This document shows, piece after piece, positions 45,342 through 54,952 of a stretch of DNA of 64,000 nt; within the stretch, counting starts at the first letter, position 1; every line of letters begins with the position of its first letter. This stretch comes from Candidatus Vicinibacter affinis (lineage in GTDB: Bacteria > Bacteroidota > Bacteroidia > Chitinophagales > Saprospiraceae). The translations under genes were made by a program, and so were the position numbers. The stretch is from NCBI GenBank assembly GCA_016714365.1, contig JADJNH010000005.1:2394501-2458500 (forward strand), written 5' to 3'. The notes beneath the pieces are model-generated. The model ran no database searches. It saw nothing but the letters and a program-made list of their open reading frames with translations, and had not been told where the DNA came from.

Positions 45342-46652
45342 TCAATCACTTAAGGCTTCTTTGTAAACTTCCAGGCATCTTTTGCGGGATAATCCGTGGT
45401 CAACTATAGGCCTTGGGTATGATGGTGTGTTAAATTCAGGTATCCACTTTTGAATATATTCAAACTTAGGATCAAATTTCTTTTGTTGGGCCTCGGGATT
45501 AAATATTCGAAAATATGGCGCTGCGTCGGTACCACATCCGGCTGCCCATTGCCAACCTCCGTTATTGCTTGCCACATCAAAATCCAATAACTTTTCCGCA
45601 AAGTATGCTTCACCCCATCTCCAGTCTATCAATAAATGTTTCACCAGGAAACTAGCTGTCACCATTCTCACTCTATTGTGCATGAATCCAGTTTTGTTTA
45701 ACTCACGCATTCCTGCATCCACAAGCGGATAACCTGTTCTTCCTTCACACCAAAGTTTAAATTTCTCTTCAGAATTCAACCACTTTATGCGATCATATGC
45801 AGGCTTGAAAGCATGCCCAATCACCTCCGGAAATGCCTGTAAAATCATAGAATAAAAGTCGCGCCAAATTAATTCGCTCAGAAAAACCTCGGATACTTGA
45901 AAGGCCTTTCTTGCAATCTCTCGAATACTCACGGTGCCAAAACGTAAATGAATACCCAACCGACTGGTCCCATGCACTGCTGGAAAATCTCTCAAAGTGG
46001 AATATCCGGCCAAAATTTTTTCCCAAGCTCCAGACCCAGGAATCGATAGGGTGGAGGGTTCAAAACCCATCGATTCAAGAGAAATATATGGGGTAGGACT
46101 TAGCTGAATAAATTGGTCAAAATAAAGTTCGTTTCTATAATCGATAAAAACCTTAGAAATACCAATTTGATTCAGTTTCTCCATCCATTTTCTTTTGTAT
46201 GGAGTGAAAACTGTGTAGGGTGTCTGGTCATCTTTCAACACCTCCTCTTTTTCGAAAAGTACATGATCTTTAAAACAATGAAAGCTTAAACCCTTATATT
46301 TAAATAATTCACTGATTTTCAAATCCCTTTGTATTGCATAGGGTTCATAATCACGATTTAGATAAAGTGATTGAATGTCATATATCTGAATCCAATTTTT
46401 CCAGGCAGCAAGTGGGTAATCATGGGTTACAATTAAATCAGAGCCTAATTTGTTTAGCTTTTGTTTGAGGGTTAACGCTTGTTGGTAAATAAAATGAAGT
46501 CTTGGATCTTTTTTGTTGTTCAAAGTTTCAAGAATGTGGCGGTCAAATATGAAAAAACAGAGAACCTTGTTCCCGGACATCAATGCCTCATAAAGTCCGT
46601 GATTGTCTTCGAGCCTGAGATCCCTTCTGATCCAAAACGCTGTTATTTTCAT
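45342..46652 (-). CDS. phrB: Deoxyribodipyrimidine photolyase (class I)
   Basis: The 436-residue DNA photolyase repairs cyclobutane pyrimidine dimers using blue light. It shows the N-terminal antenna domain start FWIRRDLRLEDNHGL, and the FAD-binding C-terminal motifs GTSRLGIHLRFGTVSIRE, LSELIWRDFY, GYPLVDAGMREL and NGGWQWAAGCGTDAAPYFRIF (given in part). Length is within the range for CPD photolyases. It is 52 bases from the neighbouring lipoprotein gene in the same direction. Confidence 0.95.
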   Translation of the reverse strand: MKITAFWIRRDLRLEDNHGLYEALMSGNKVLCFFIFDRHILETLNNKKDPRLHFIYQQALTLKQKLNKLGSDLIVTHDYPLAAWKNWIQIYDIQSLYLNRDYEPYAIQRDLKISELFKYKGLSFHCFKDHVLFEKEEVLKDDQTPYTVFTPYKRKWMEKLNQIGISKVFIDYRNELYFDQFIQLSPTPYISLESMGFEPSTLSIPGSGAWEKILAGYSTLRDFPAVHGTSRLGIHLRFGTVSIREIARKAFQVSEVFLSELIWRDFYSMILQAFPEVIGHAFKPAYDRIKWLNSEEKFKLWCEGRTGYPLVDAGMRELNKTGFMHNRVRMVTASFLVKHLLIDWRWGEAYFAEKLLDFDVASNNGGWQWAAGCGTDAAPYFRIFNPEAQQKKFDPKFEYIQKWIPEFNTPSYPRPIVDHGLSRKRCLEVYKEALSD

Positions 46653-46710
46653 GAGTTACAAAACACCAATAGCAGCCACATGTTTAAATAGTATGTTAAT
46701 TTATAAGATA

Positions 46711-46743
46711 TTGAATATAAATGAGTTGAATGTTTTATTTTTG
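46711..46743 (+). promoter_or_regulatory. Promoter of the TPR lipoprotein gene
   Basis: A TTG at 46711-46713 and TATTTTTG at 46736-46743 fit the -33 and -7 elements with a 22-base gap; the ATG follows 16 bases later. Confidence 0.55.
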
Positions 46744-46759
46744 CTCTAAATACAAACTT

Positions 46760-47662
46760 ATGCGTACAGCTGCTCTATTGTTTTTTATATTGGCTTCTAT
46801 ATCATGGTCTTGCAAACAAAATTCTGGTATCAGTGACCCTTTGGTAGCAGGTCTTGAAAATTCTTTTAATTCAACTCCCAATGAAGAAAATTACGAAAAG
46901 TTGGTAACTAAATATTTGGAAATTATTCAGACAGCACCCAAAAATACTGATGTAAGTGAAATCCTTCTAAAAGCTTCCAATGCCAGTGAAAAAATGGCTA
47001 AAAAAGACCAGCAGGTTATATTCTTAAATAACCTGGTAAAGAATTATCCGGATAGACCTGACACAAGAGATAATGTTTACAAAATGATCAACTTGCTTCA
47101 TGCAACTGACAGACACATTACTGCGGATGTTTTGTCTTTGAGTTATCTAAAAACATATCCTGGTGATGCAAAAACTGAAGAGCTAAAATCAAAATTACCT
47201 AAAGTTGTTTCTCCTGAAGATTACATCCTTGACATAGGCAGATCAATTTTTGCCGACACGGCAACTGGGTTTAATCAGCGAAATGCCATGAATTATGTGG
47301 ATGCTTGTGAAGCATACGCAATGGTAATGCCCAAAGACCCACAAACACCTGAGTTCATTTTTAAGGCCGCTGAAACTTCAAATACACTGAGGACTTTTGA
47401 AAAAAGTTTTGCCTTGTATGATTGGTTAATTGAAAAATACCCTAATCACGAACGGTCTCCTGTTGCTTTATTTATGAAAGGGTTTTTATTTGACGGTACC
47501 TTGCATGATTCCATCAATGCAGCTAAATATTATCAGGAGTTCTTAAATAAATACCCAAATAATCAATTTGCCAAAGATGCAAAAATGTTACTTCAAAATC
47601 TTGGTAAATCAGATGAAGAAGTATTGAAAGATTTAATGGAAAAAAACAATGAAAAAAAATAA
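46760..47662 (+). CDS. Tetratricopeptide-repeat lipoprotein
   Basis: The 300-residue protein has a lipoprotein signal with lipobox SWSC at residue 18, then helical repeats typical of TPR: YEKLVTKYLEIIQTAPKNTD, VNYVDACEAYAMVMPKDPQTP and ALYDWLIEKYPNHERSPVALF, KYYQEFLNKYPNNQFAKDAK. The spacing resembles BamD/YbgF-type outer-membrane assembly or protein-interaction lipoproteins, but the length exceeds that of BamD. Function unknown. The preferred start is the ATG at 46760. Confidence 0.78.
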   Translation: MRTAALLFFILASISWSCKQNSGISDPLVAGLENSFNSTPNEENYEKLVTKYLEIIQTAPKNTDVSEILLKASNASEKMAKKDQQVIFLNNLVKNYPDRPDTRDNVYKMINLLHATDRHITADVLSLSYLKTYPGDAKTEELKSKLPKVVSPEDYILDIGRSIFADTATGFNQRNAMNYVDACEAYAMVMPKDPQTPEFIFKAAETSNTLRTFEKSFALYDWLIEKYPNHERSPVALFMKGFLFDGTLHDSINAAKYYQEFLNKYPNNQFAKDAKMLLQNLGKSDEEVLKDLMEKNNEKK

Positions 47663-47763
47663 CATCAAAGATTCATATCATCTACTTGCATGTTTCTTTT
47701 AAAGTTCCTGTTTATCCATTAAATTCGTATTAATCCCATTGTTTTATTGAATGCTCTAAACCC

Positions 47764-48126
47764 ATGAGTAAGGTAGAAGTTTTCAAAGAATTTACAATCG
47801 ATTGTGCCCATCGATTACCCAATGTACCAGTAGGCCATAAATGTCAGAATGTCCATGGGCATACCTACCGTATAAAAATTGTGGTGGAATCTGAATTGGA
47901 TGCTCATTTAGGATGGGTAATTGATTTTCAGGACATTAATAAAGCCTTCCAACCTGTGAAGGATGCTTTGGATCACAGGTATCTAAACGATATAGTCGGG
48001 CTCGAAAATCCAACTGCAGAACAAATCGCTATTTGGATTTGGAATAAAATTAGGCAGGAAATTGAATTTCTGAAAGAAATCTGGGTTTTCGAAACGCCCA
48101 GCAGTGGCTGCGTTTTCCGAGGTTGA
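47764..48126 (+). CDS. queD: 6-carboxytetrahydropterin synthase
   Basis: QueD converts dihydroneopterin triphosphate to 6-carboxytetrahydropterin in the queuosine pathway. The 120-residue protein has the zinc-binding histidines in CAHRLP and NVHGHTYRI, and catalytic residues in DALDHRYLND and FETPSSGCVF. Length and motifs match the 6-pyruvoyl tetrahydropterin synthase-like family. The YhhQ transporter at 13.8 kb belongs to the same pathway, but no other que gene is in the window. Confidence 0.95.
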   Translation: MSKVEVFKEFTIDCAHRLPNVPVGHKCQNVHGHTYRIKIVVESELDAHLGWVIDFQDINKAFQPVKDALDHRYLNDIVGLENPTAEQIAIWIWNKIRQEIEFLKEIWVFETPSSGCVFRG

Positions 48127-48152
48127 ATTTAATAAAGCATGTAGTTAATCTT

Positions 48153-48614
48153 CTATTTCAATTTTTCCAAAACCTGTATATCCACGGCCGGAACCATTGA
48201 ATCTTTGATCTCTGCATGTACTTCTAAAAAGTAGGTGGATTGTGTTCCTCGAATTAATTTAGCCAATCCTGTTAAAGGTTTAAACAATAAGTTTCTTTCC
48301 TCAATTTTGTCAAGACCAGATTTGACTTTTTGGTAATCAACCATAAATGGTATGGTAATTTGCTCATTCGCAGTGAGATGCAGTTGTTCATGTATAAATT
48401 TTTCACCTAGAATGAATTCCTGATTTTTAGAATGTTTACCTCTGCCCGAAATGTATTTTTCCTTGAGCATAATCTGAAGACTCAGAATAACGGAAGGGTT
48501 TAAAGTGCTGATGGTCAAGCTACCCACTATCCTGTTTTCATCATTCAACACCTCATGCTGAAATTTTACCTTTGGGCCTTCGATACCTAACCAGTTCTTT
48601 ATCCTTTTTATCAT
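48153..48614 (-). CDS. Protein of unknown function (possibly Spo0M/arrestin-like)
   Basis: The 153-residue protein is a beta-rich, single-domain protein without signal or membrane segment. The VVGSLTISTL, VILSLQIMLKEKYI and TYFLEVHAEI strands loosely recall arrestin-like Spo0M proteins, but the match is weak. It is last in a minus-strand group of four with the Fe-S genes. Confidence 0.55.
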   Translation of the reverse strand: MIKRIKNWLGIEGPKVKFQHEVLNDENRIVGSLTISTLNPSVILSLQIMLKEKYISGRGKHSKNQEFILGEKFIHEQLHLTANEQITIPFMVDYQKVKSGLDKIEERNLLFKPLTGLAKLIRGTQSTYFLEVHAEIKDSMVPAVDIQVLEKLK

Positions 48615-48680
48615 AATTCAAAGATCCTCCAAAACTAACTATGGCAAATTAATAATCGACCGGAAATATGAAGTAATCGA

Positions 48681-49160
48681 CTAAATAAATTTTTGCTGCC
48701 AAGAATCCCTTAAAGGAACCAACCAGTTTTGTAAAAATTGTTTTTTGTCTTGAATAAGTGTATTGAAAAATAAAGTGTTATCATTAATGTTGCCGGTCTG
48801 ATACCATTCGGGCATTTGTCCGGCCGAAACTTGTTTTACTTCCTCTTGATCAATGTAATAAAAATTCATTCGATTAAAAAAATCGGTGTGATAGAAAGTC
48901 TCAAGATTTTTAATAAATGAAACTGATTCATCAATAGAACATCCAGAGGCTGGAGCAACTGATTCATCAACTACAAGCACTATAAAATAATTGTGCAAGA
49001 TTCCACCGGTGGCCTTTAATGGTTTGTGGTGACTATGCCAGTGGTTGGTGAATTCATTAATACTCGATTGTATTTCATTTAGAAGCGAATCTTCTATTCT
49101 TTTAGAAGAAGGATATATCCAAATTTTAGCAGAATCCGGGAAAGATATTAAATCCATCAT
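48681..49160 (-). CDS. Conserved Bacteroidota protein of unknown function
   Basis: The 159-residue protein contains an RIEDSLLNEIQSSINEF-type helix, WHSHHKPLKATGG, HNYFIVLVVDESVAPASGCS and FFNRMNFYYI segments. Relatives in Bacteroidota are sometimes labelled ABC transporter ATPase in databases, as I recall, but no Walker motif is present, so that label is doubtful. The ATG overlaps the stop of the Fe-S protein gene (ATGA), so it is coupled to it. Start could also be 49157. Confidence 0.72.
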   Translation of the reverse strand: MMDLISFPDSAKIWIYPSSKRIEDSLLNEIQSSINEFTNHWHSHHKPLKATGGILHNYFIVLVVDESVAPASGCSIDESVSFIKNLETFYHTDFFNRMNFYYIDQEEVKQVSAGQMPEWYQTGNINDNTLFFNTLIQDKKQFLQNWLVPLRDSWQQKFI

Positions 49161-49933
49161 TCTTGCATTTTTTCAATGATTAACTCTGAAAGGTCGTAAA
49201 CCATGATTTCATCTTGTTTATCTTTCGATTTAATACCATCTTGCAACATTGTTAGACAAAATGGACAATTTGCAAGCACCTTTGTTGTTCCATTGGCGAT
49301 TACTTCATCAATTCTTTCTTCATTTATCCTTTTGTTTCCTGGCTCATCTTCCTTAAACATTTGGCCACCACCTGCTCCACAACATAAACCATTTTTTCTG
49401 GATCGCTTCATTTCACGAATATCCATTTTGAGTTGATGGATGACTGACCTCGGTGCTTCGTATTGATCATTTACTCTGCCCAAATAACAGGAGTCATGGT
49501 AACTTACAGTTTCAGCATCAGAATCTATCAACTTTATTCGTCCAGATTGAATAAGTTGATCCAGAAATTCAGTATGATGTATTACTTCATAACTTCCACC
49601 CAGTTCAGGATACTCATTTTTGAGGGTATTGAAACAATGGGGACAAGTGCATACAATTTTTTTGACTTGATATTGGTTGAGCGTTTCAATGTTCTGTAAT
49701 GCAAGCATCTGAAATAAAAATTCATTGCCCGCACGTCTGGCTGGATCACCGGTACACTTTTCTTCTTCTCCAAGAATCGCATATTGGATTCCCGCTTTAT
49801 CCAGAATTTGAGAAAACGCCATAGATACCTTTTGAGCACGTGCATCATAGGATCCGGCACAACCCACCCAAAATAAAACTTCTATGCTATTACCTTGTGC
49901 TGCGACATCAGACATACGTGGAATCTGGATCAT
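49157..49933 (-). CDS. CCG-domain (Fe-S)-binding oxidoreductase subunit
   Basis: The 258-residue protein has two cysteine-rich CCG motifs: CTCPHCFNTLKNEYPELGG with the earlier WVGCAGSYDARAQKV, and DSCYLGR followed by CCGAGGGQMF. This is the heterodisulfide-reductase-B/GlpC/LutA type domain, which binds a special [4Fe-4S] cluster and passes electrons. It lies 34 bases after the membrane Fe-S protein gene. A quinone-linked dehydrogenase complex is likely; the substrate is unknown. Confidence 0.9.
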   Translation of the reverse strand: MIQIPRMSDVAAQGNSIEVLFWVGCAGSYDARAQKVSMAFSQILDKAGIQYAILGEEEKCTGDPARRAGNEFLFQMLALQNIETLNQYQVKKIVCTCPHCFNTLKNEYPELGGSYEVIHHTEFLDQLIQSGRIKLIDSDAETVSYHDSCYLGRVNDQYEAPRSVIHQLKMDIREMKRSRKNGLCCGAGGGQMFKEDEPGNKRINEERIDEVIANGTTKVLANCPFCLTMLQDGIKSKDKQDEIMVYDLSELIIEKMQE

Positions 49934-49967
49934 AATTTACTTTCGTTTTTTGTGATAAAATGTTGGT

Positions 49968-51278
49968 TTATGACTTGTTCGTCCATGCATCTCTGGATTC
50001 AGGAAGTTGCCAAACAGATTGGTTATTCTCAAGACTGTTGAACATTGGCAGCCATTCAGAAGGACCTCCTGAATTCATAAGAATATCGTAACGTCTCAAC
50101 TGAATGATTGGATCCATTGGATTGATGAGTACCGGACAAGCTTCCACACATGCATTGCATGTAGTGCAGGCATAAATCTCTTCTTTGCTGATATAGTCAA
50201 ATAATGATTTGCCATCATCAAATACTGCGTTATTAGCTGATTTATTGGATTTATAATTTTGTCCTACTTCTTCCAACCTGTCGCGGATGTCCATTACGAT
50301 CTTGCGGGGACTCAGTTTTTTGCCAGTTAAATTTGCCGGACAAACAGAGGTGCATCTTCCACATTCGGTACAACTATAAGCAGCAAGCAAAGTGCGCCAG
50401 TCAAGGTCAAAAATATCTTTGGCTCCGAAGGATTCAACTGATTCAATTTGGTCGTTTTGTGCCAATCCCAGCATGCCCCGTGCTTCATTTTCTATGACTG
50501 GAATATTGGAAATTCTTCCTCGGGGATTCAGATTGCTAAAATAACTATTTGGAAAAGCAAGAAAGACATGTAAATGTTTAGAGTAGGGTAGATAAAGTAT
50601 AAAACCATAAATGACTAGCAGATGCAACCACCATCCAGTCCGCTCTAGAATTACCAGTAATCCCTCAGGCAAAGAATAGAAAACATTGTTTGACAAAATC
50701 CCGGATATTAATAATGTCCCTGTTTCAGGATAATGCGCAGGGTTTAAATTTTGCAATAATTGATCTGAGGAGTTCATTGTAAAAATTCCACAGATCAGTA
50801 AAATCTCACCCAATAAAATAAGGTTAGCGTCCAGGCTGGGCCATCCTTCCAATTCTGGTTTTTTAAATCGCAATAGTTTCAATATGTTTCTTCTGAAGAG
50901 AAAAACTATAGTTGCTATAAAGGCCAGGATAGAAAGTAGTTCTATAAAGTTAATAAGAAAAGTATATAGAAATCCGAGGGAAGATGCAAAAATCCGATGT
51001 TTGCCCAATATTCCATCTAGAAGAATTTCAATTAATTCAATTTGAGTAAATAGAAAAGCTACATAAATGAATAAATGAAAAATACCGGATACCGGTCGGG
51101 TGAACATTTTCTTTTGCCCTAAAGCAAACATCATCATCATGCGAAACCTTTCCACGGATGAGCCTTCAATTGGTTGATGTTTACCCAGGTTTATGTTTCG
51201 ATAAATTTCATAAAATTTACCTGCAGCCTTATAAAAGACATAAATGCTGATGAGGAGGAAAATCAGAATTTGAATCAT
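49968..51278 (-). CDS. Membrane protein with C-terminal 4Fe-4S dicluster (Fe-S electron-transfer subunit)
   Basis: The 436-residue protein has about five N-terminal transmembrane segments, similar in layout to NarI/DsrM-type cytochrome b modules, and a C-terminal 2x[4Fe-4S] domain: CTECGRCTSVCPANL and CTTCNACVEACPVL. It should take electrons at the membrane and pass them to or from the CCG protein. The gene pair recurs in Bacteroidota near electron-transfer flavoproteins; no ETF gene is seen here. It is first in the four-gene group running to 48153 and is divergent from the phosphoribosyltransferase gene at 51342. Confidence 0.87.
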   Translation of the reverse strand: MIQILIFLLISIYVFYKAAGKFYEIYRNINLGKHQPIEGSSVERFRMMMMFALGQKKMFTRPVSGIFHLFIYVAFLFTQIELIEILLDGILGKHRIFASSLGFLYTFLINFIELLSILAFIATIVFLFRRNILKLLRFKKPELEGWPSLDANLILLGEILLICGIFTMNSSDQLLQNLNPAHYPETGTLLISGILSNNVFYSLPEGLLVILERTGWWLHLLVIYGFILYLPYSKHLHVFLAFPNSYFSNLNPRGRISNIPVIENEARGMLGLAQNDQIESVESFGAKDIFDLDWRTLLAAYSCTECGRCTSVCPANLTGKKLSPRKIVMDIRDRLEEVGQNYKSNKSANNAVFDDGKSLFDYISKEEIYACTTCNACVEACPVLINPMDPIIQLRRYDILMNSGGPSEWLPMFNSLENNQSVWQLPESRDAWTNKS

Positions 51279-51341
51279 AATTGCAGTTTACAACGTATTT
51301 TTGAGCAACTTTGCCAGGGTACTTTAAGCGCTCAAAATAGC

Positions 51342-51836
51342 ATGATAATTTTAAATAAGCAGCAAATAGAGAAAAAAATTAGAAGAATGGCCATGGAAGT
51401 TTATGAACGCCATGCCGATCAAAAGTCCATAATATTGGCTGGTGTGAACCAAAAGGGATACTTCCTGGCCAAATTGCTTCAAAAAGAGTTGAAACACTTA
51501 TGCAATCTAACAGTGACTCTTGCTAATTTGAAAATTAATGCAGCAGATCCACTTCACGGTGATCCGGTTATTAATATAGATGATAATTTAATTGGCAAAA
51601 GCGTCTGTATTATTGTAGATGACGTAAGTAATTCAGGTCGAACCATTTTTTTTGGTTTTAAAGCCTTTATGTCAACCATCCCTAAAAAGGTAGAAGTTTG
51701 TGTGCTGGTGGAGCGAATGCATAAACAATTTCCAATCAGCGTGGATTATTTTGGCCTTAGGCTTGCCACCACCATTAAGCAAAATATTGAGGTTAAATTC
51801 GAAGAAGAGTGCGCTACGCTAGTAGAAATGTATTAA
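51342..51836 (+). CDS. Phosphoribosyltransferase, PyrR-like
   Basis: The 164-residue protein has the type I PRTase fold: GVNQKGYFLAKLL in the N-terminal part and the PRPP motif IIVDDVSNSGRTIFFG. The pattern LILNKQQIEKKIRRMAMEVYERH resembles the PyrR opening. It differs from the more typical PyrR encoded at 55153. A regulatory or salvage role is possible. The ATG at 51342 is preferred; the longer frame overlaps the divergent Fe-S gene. Confidence 0.78.
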   Translation: MIILNKQQIEKKIRRMAMEVYERHADQKSIILAGVNQKGYFLAKLLQKELKHLCNLTVTLANLKINAADPLHGDPVINIDDNLIGKSVCIIVDDVSNSGRTIFFGFKAFMSTIPKKVEVCVLVERMHKQFPISVDYFGLRLATTIKQNIEVKFEEECATLVEMY

Positions 51837-51861
51837 TCAATTTAAATCCTAAAGACGCCAT

Positions 51862-52629
51862 TTACACTGGAATTACGGTAGAAGATTTCAAAGCATCCAT
51901 AGTGGCATTGTAACCCAATTCAAATAACTCATGGCTGAAGCTTAGTTCAAATCGGTTGTATTTGTTTATCAGCTCGGTTTCAATTAAGATATCAGCTTTT
52001 AGTTTTTCTATGTTGGTGTTAATGCTGATGGTCACTTCAAGGACTCTGGTCATAATATTTCCAAAACTAGTTAAGTCATCGTCCTGCCTTGGAACTAAAG
52101 GAAATAAGTTGGAGGCGATTATGATATCGCATCGATCAATCAATGGACTGACAGGAAGGTTCATAACAATACCTCCATCAAGATATTTATTCCCGTTCAT
52201 TGAAATTGGTCTGAACAATATTGGGACTGAACAGGAAGCCATAACCGGCTTGTGAACCTCACCGGTTTCAAATATTTCCAACCCTCCGGAATTCATATTT
52301 GTTGCAGTCACTAGAAAAGGAAATTTTAAATCCTTGAAATCATTTCCGGGAATAAACCGGGTTAAAAGATTTTCAAGAAAATTAAGATTGGTAATCCCAT
52401 TTTTGGCGAAGCTCGTAGTAAGTAAATTATACCATTTTACATTATTGGCTATTTCAAGGATTTGGTCGGGCTTCACTCCGGCTGCATAAAGTGATCCAAC
52501 CAGTGCTCCAGCACTCGTCCCTGAAATTATGGATGGAGCTATCCCCAAAGCATCAAATGCAGCAAGGACTCCTATATGAAACGAGCCCCTTGAACCGCCA
52601 CCCGAAAGAGCTAATCCGATTTTTACCAA
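51862..52629 (-). CDS. Patatin-like phospholipase (RssA-like)
   Basis: The 255-residue protein has the patatin catalytic dyad: the oxyanion loop GGGSRGSFHIG, nucleophile S39 in SGTSAGALVG and D151 in YLDGGIVMNLPV. It is cytoplasmic or peripherally membrane-bound and probably hydrolyses phospholipids. The gene is 1 base from the following lamin-tail gene on the same strand, so they could be co-transcribed. No regulatory site is clear. Confidence 0.92.
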   Translation of the reverse strand: MVKIGLALSGGGSRGSFHIGVLAAFDALGIAPSIISGTSAGALVGSLYAAGVKPDQILEIANNVKWYNLLTTSFAKNGITNLNFLENLLTRFIPGNDFKDLKFPFLVTATNMNSGGLEIFETGEVHKPVMASCSVPILFRPISMNGNKYLDGGIVMNLPVSPLIDRCDIIIASNLFPLVPRQDDDLTSFGNIMTRVLEVTISINTNIEKLKADILIETELINKYNRFELSFSHELFELGYNATMDALKSSTVIPV

Positions 52630-52630
52630 A

Positions 52631-54952
52631 CTATTTCTGAATTATAAGTTTCAAAGATTGACTTTGGCTGTCTCCAATCATTTTTAGCAGATATAATCCC
52701 GAGTTTAAAGAAGTTTCAATTTCAGAGTTAAAAGGCATTCTTAACAACAGCTTTCCGGTAAGATTGTAAATTTCTATAAATTGAATCCCCTCTACATTTC
52801 CTTCAAAACGGAATATGTTTTGAGCTGGTTGCGGATTAAGTTTGATGGTTCTATCTAATATTTCTTCTTCAGTTGAGGTGGTAAAGCTTAAATCTTTCTT
52901 ATACCTGGGATAGATTAAATAATCGCTGTCAAAAGGTGAATTGCTGTCAAATTGACTACCAAGACCAGTTACACTTACCCTGTTTCCAAGGGGTTTGGTA
53001 TTCGCAATATCAGTATTGTCGTCAATTCTCATTACAAAATCTTTAATTCCATTTGAAAGTCTGACACTGAAACTGGTGCCATTCCCTAACCATTCGGCAG
53101 GATCAACAATGGCCAGATTTGTCAATTTTACCAGATCAGATTCTGTTGATTCATTAAGATCTGTTACATTTTTAGGACTATTCAGTGTGTTTCCCGAAGA
53201 AACTTTCCACATGCTGTCCAATGTGATCTGTGTCAATCCTCTGAACTGATCAATTTTGCCTTGTAAGATTACTTCGTCACCTTCAGTAACAGTATAGCCA
53301 TAGTTATTAGTCGTCGAAAACACACCCAAGCCTCCGGTCCTATCAATGATGGTAAATTGCAAACCGCTGTTGCCATTGTAATCTATCCCGTAAACAGTCC
53401 CTTTTAACTCACATTTTACACCAAGTGAATCGGCTATCCCCATGCCATTGATGCCTTTAACATCCACGATGTCAAGCCGCTTATAAAACTTACTGGCCGG
53501 TAAATATGGACTAATGTCAGCGGTATTTCTTGGCCAAATTTGGTATCCATCCAGAAAAGGTGAACTGTTGTCGTTTTGCGATCCAAGTCCGGTAATGTCA
53601 AAGGTTCCCGAAGGAGCTTCTTTGCTCACTAATTCACAGTCATTATCAATTCTGACATCAAAAGTATTTAGACCATTGGTTACTTTAACTGTGAAACCTA
53701 AAGGATTGTTAGACCATTGAACGGGGTTTACCAATTGTACATTTCTGATCTTTACTAATTGAGATTCAGTATTTTCATTCAGGCTGGCAATAACTTCCGG
53801 GGAGTTCAAGGGATTATTTTGGCTGATGCGAATAATGGTGTCAAGATTTATTTGGGCAAGGCCATTAAACTGCCCGATTGTCCCGCGGAGCACCAAACGA
53901 TCCCCCTCAGTTACAGTGTAAGAATAATTTCTGTTGGCACTGAATGCACCTATTCCATCTCCAAAATTGTCTATAATGGTAAATTGAAGTCCTGAAACAC
54001 GATAATTTATTCCATAAACTATTCCTTCCAATTGGCATTTTACGTTTAAGGAGTCTAGCACTCCCATTGGATTAGTGGAAGTAACTTCACCGACCATGTA
54101 GGAAGGGTATTGGATGTCATTTGGCTTTACAGTAATCTTTCCCCTCATTTGATTGGAATGTGGATCACACTGATACTGATATTCACCAATTTTATCAAAT
54201 TTCTTGATGTAACTCCAAAGTGAGCTGGATGGAGTCCCGTTTCCGAAACCTTCTGGGTTGGCAGGATAAGTAACCTTCGAACCATTGATATTATGCATTC
54301 CGCCAAGATTTCTCCATTCTATAAATTCACCAACGTTTATTGTGATGTCAGCTGGATCAAATTTAAAGTTAGAAACCTCTATAGTATGCTCTGCACAATC
54401 CACATTGTTTTCCTGGCCTGGAGACCCTTTTAATTCATATCCTTCAATAAATCTTCCTCTTGCCTGATTGGAAGGTTTCCAATATTCAAACATCCGATTG
54501 TCAGCTGAGGAACGACATAATTCAAGGGAAGGACCAAAACCGTCAGGAAGAGAAGGCCACCCGTTTATATCAGAATATCTGACACTGTCCACTACAGCTC
54601 CATTCTGGTCTAATAAAGTAATCACTTCAGAGTCATTCCTAAGAGCTCCGGATGTCCATTGAAGTGCTTTAAAGCCAAAGGCTGTATCAAAGCTGAGTGT
54701 ATTCACACAAATTACAAAATAACTTTTAGCTTTTATTACAGTGTCAGGAAAAACGATATTCACCGCATCTGTAATTGAGTAGTCTTTCAAGGATAGGTTT
54801 GTATTACCTGTGTTGTAAAATTCAATGAATTCAAGCTTATCTGTACCTGATTCAGGAGGATTGTAATTTATCTCATTTATGATTATTTGAGCATGTAGGC
54901 TACAGGATACCAATAAGATAAAGAATGCAATTTGTTGGAGTAATTTTCTCAT
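52631..54952 (-). CDS. Secreted lamin-tail / cupredoxin / duplicated-domain protein with T9SS sorting domain
   Basis: The 773-residue protein has a signal peptide (ending near LHAQ), a lamin-tail domain (from IIINEINYNPPES, with DLEFIEFYNTG-like features), a plastocyanin-like domain (from about residue 190, FKFDPADITINVG) with an apparently complete type 1 copper set (His in GGMHN, Cys and His in QCDPHSN, then Met), and two tandem related domains of about 190 residues (each starting near a VKCxLxGxVYGI segment and containing GLQFTIID). A T9SS C-terminal domain (LKLIIQK end) follows. It is an exported surface protein of unknown role. Confidence 0.83.
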   Translation of the reverse strand: MRKLLQQIAFFILLVSCSLHAQIIINEINYNPPESGTDKLEFIEFYNTGNTNLSLKDYSITDAVNIVFPDTVIKAKSYFVICVNTLSFDTAFGFKALQWTSGALRNDSEVITLLDQNGAVVDSVRYSDINGWPSLPDGFGPSLELCRSSADNRMFEYWKPSNQARGRFIEGYELKGSPGQENNVDCAEHTIEVSNFKFDPADITINVGEFIEWRNLGGMHNINGSKVTYPANPEGFGNGTPSSSLWSYIKKFDKIGEYQYQCDPHSNQMRGKITVKPNDIQYPSYMVGEVTSTNPMGVLDSLNVKCQLEGIVYGINYRVSGLQFTIIDNFGDGIGAFSANRNYSYTVTEGDRLVLRGTIGQFNGLAQINLDTIIRISQNNPLNSPEVIASLNENTESQLVKIRNVQLVNPVQWSNNPLGFTVKVTNGLNTFDVRIDNDCELVSKEAPSGTFDITGLGSQNDNSSPFLDGYQIWPRNTADISPYLPASKFYKRLDIVDVKGINGMGIADSLGVKCELKGTVYGIDYNGNSGLQFTIIDRTGGLGVFSTTNNYGYTVTEGDEVILQGKIDQFRGLTQITLDSMWKVSSGNTLNSPKNVTDLNESTESDLVKLTNLAIVDPAEWLGNGTSFSVRLSNGIKDFVMRIDDNTDIANTKPLGNRVSVTGLGSQFDSNSPFDSDYLIYPRYKKDLSFTTSTEEEILDRTIKLNPQPAQNIFRFEGNVEGIQFIEIYNLTGKLLLRMPFNSEIETSLNSGLYLLKMIGDSQSQSLKLIIQK

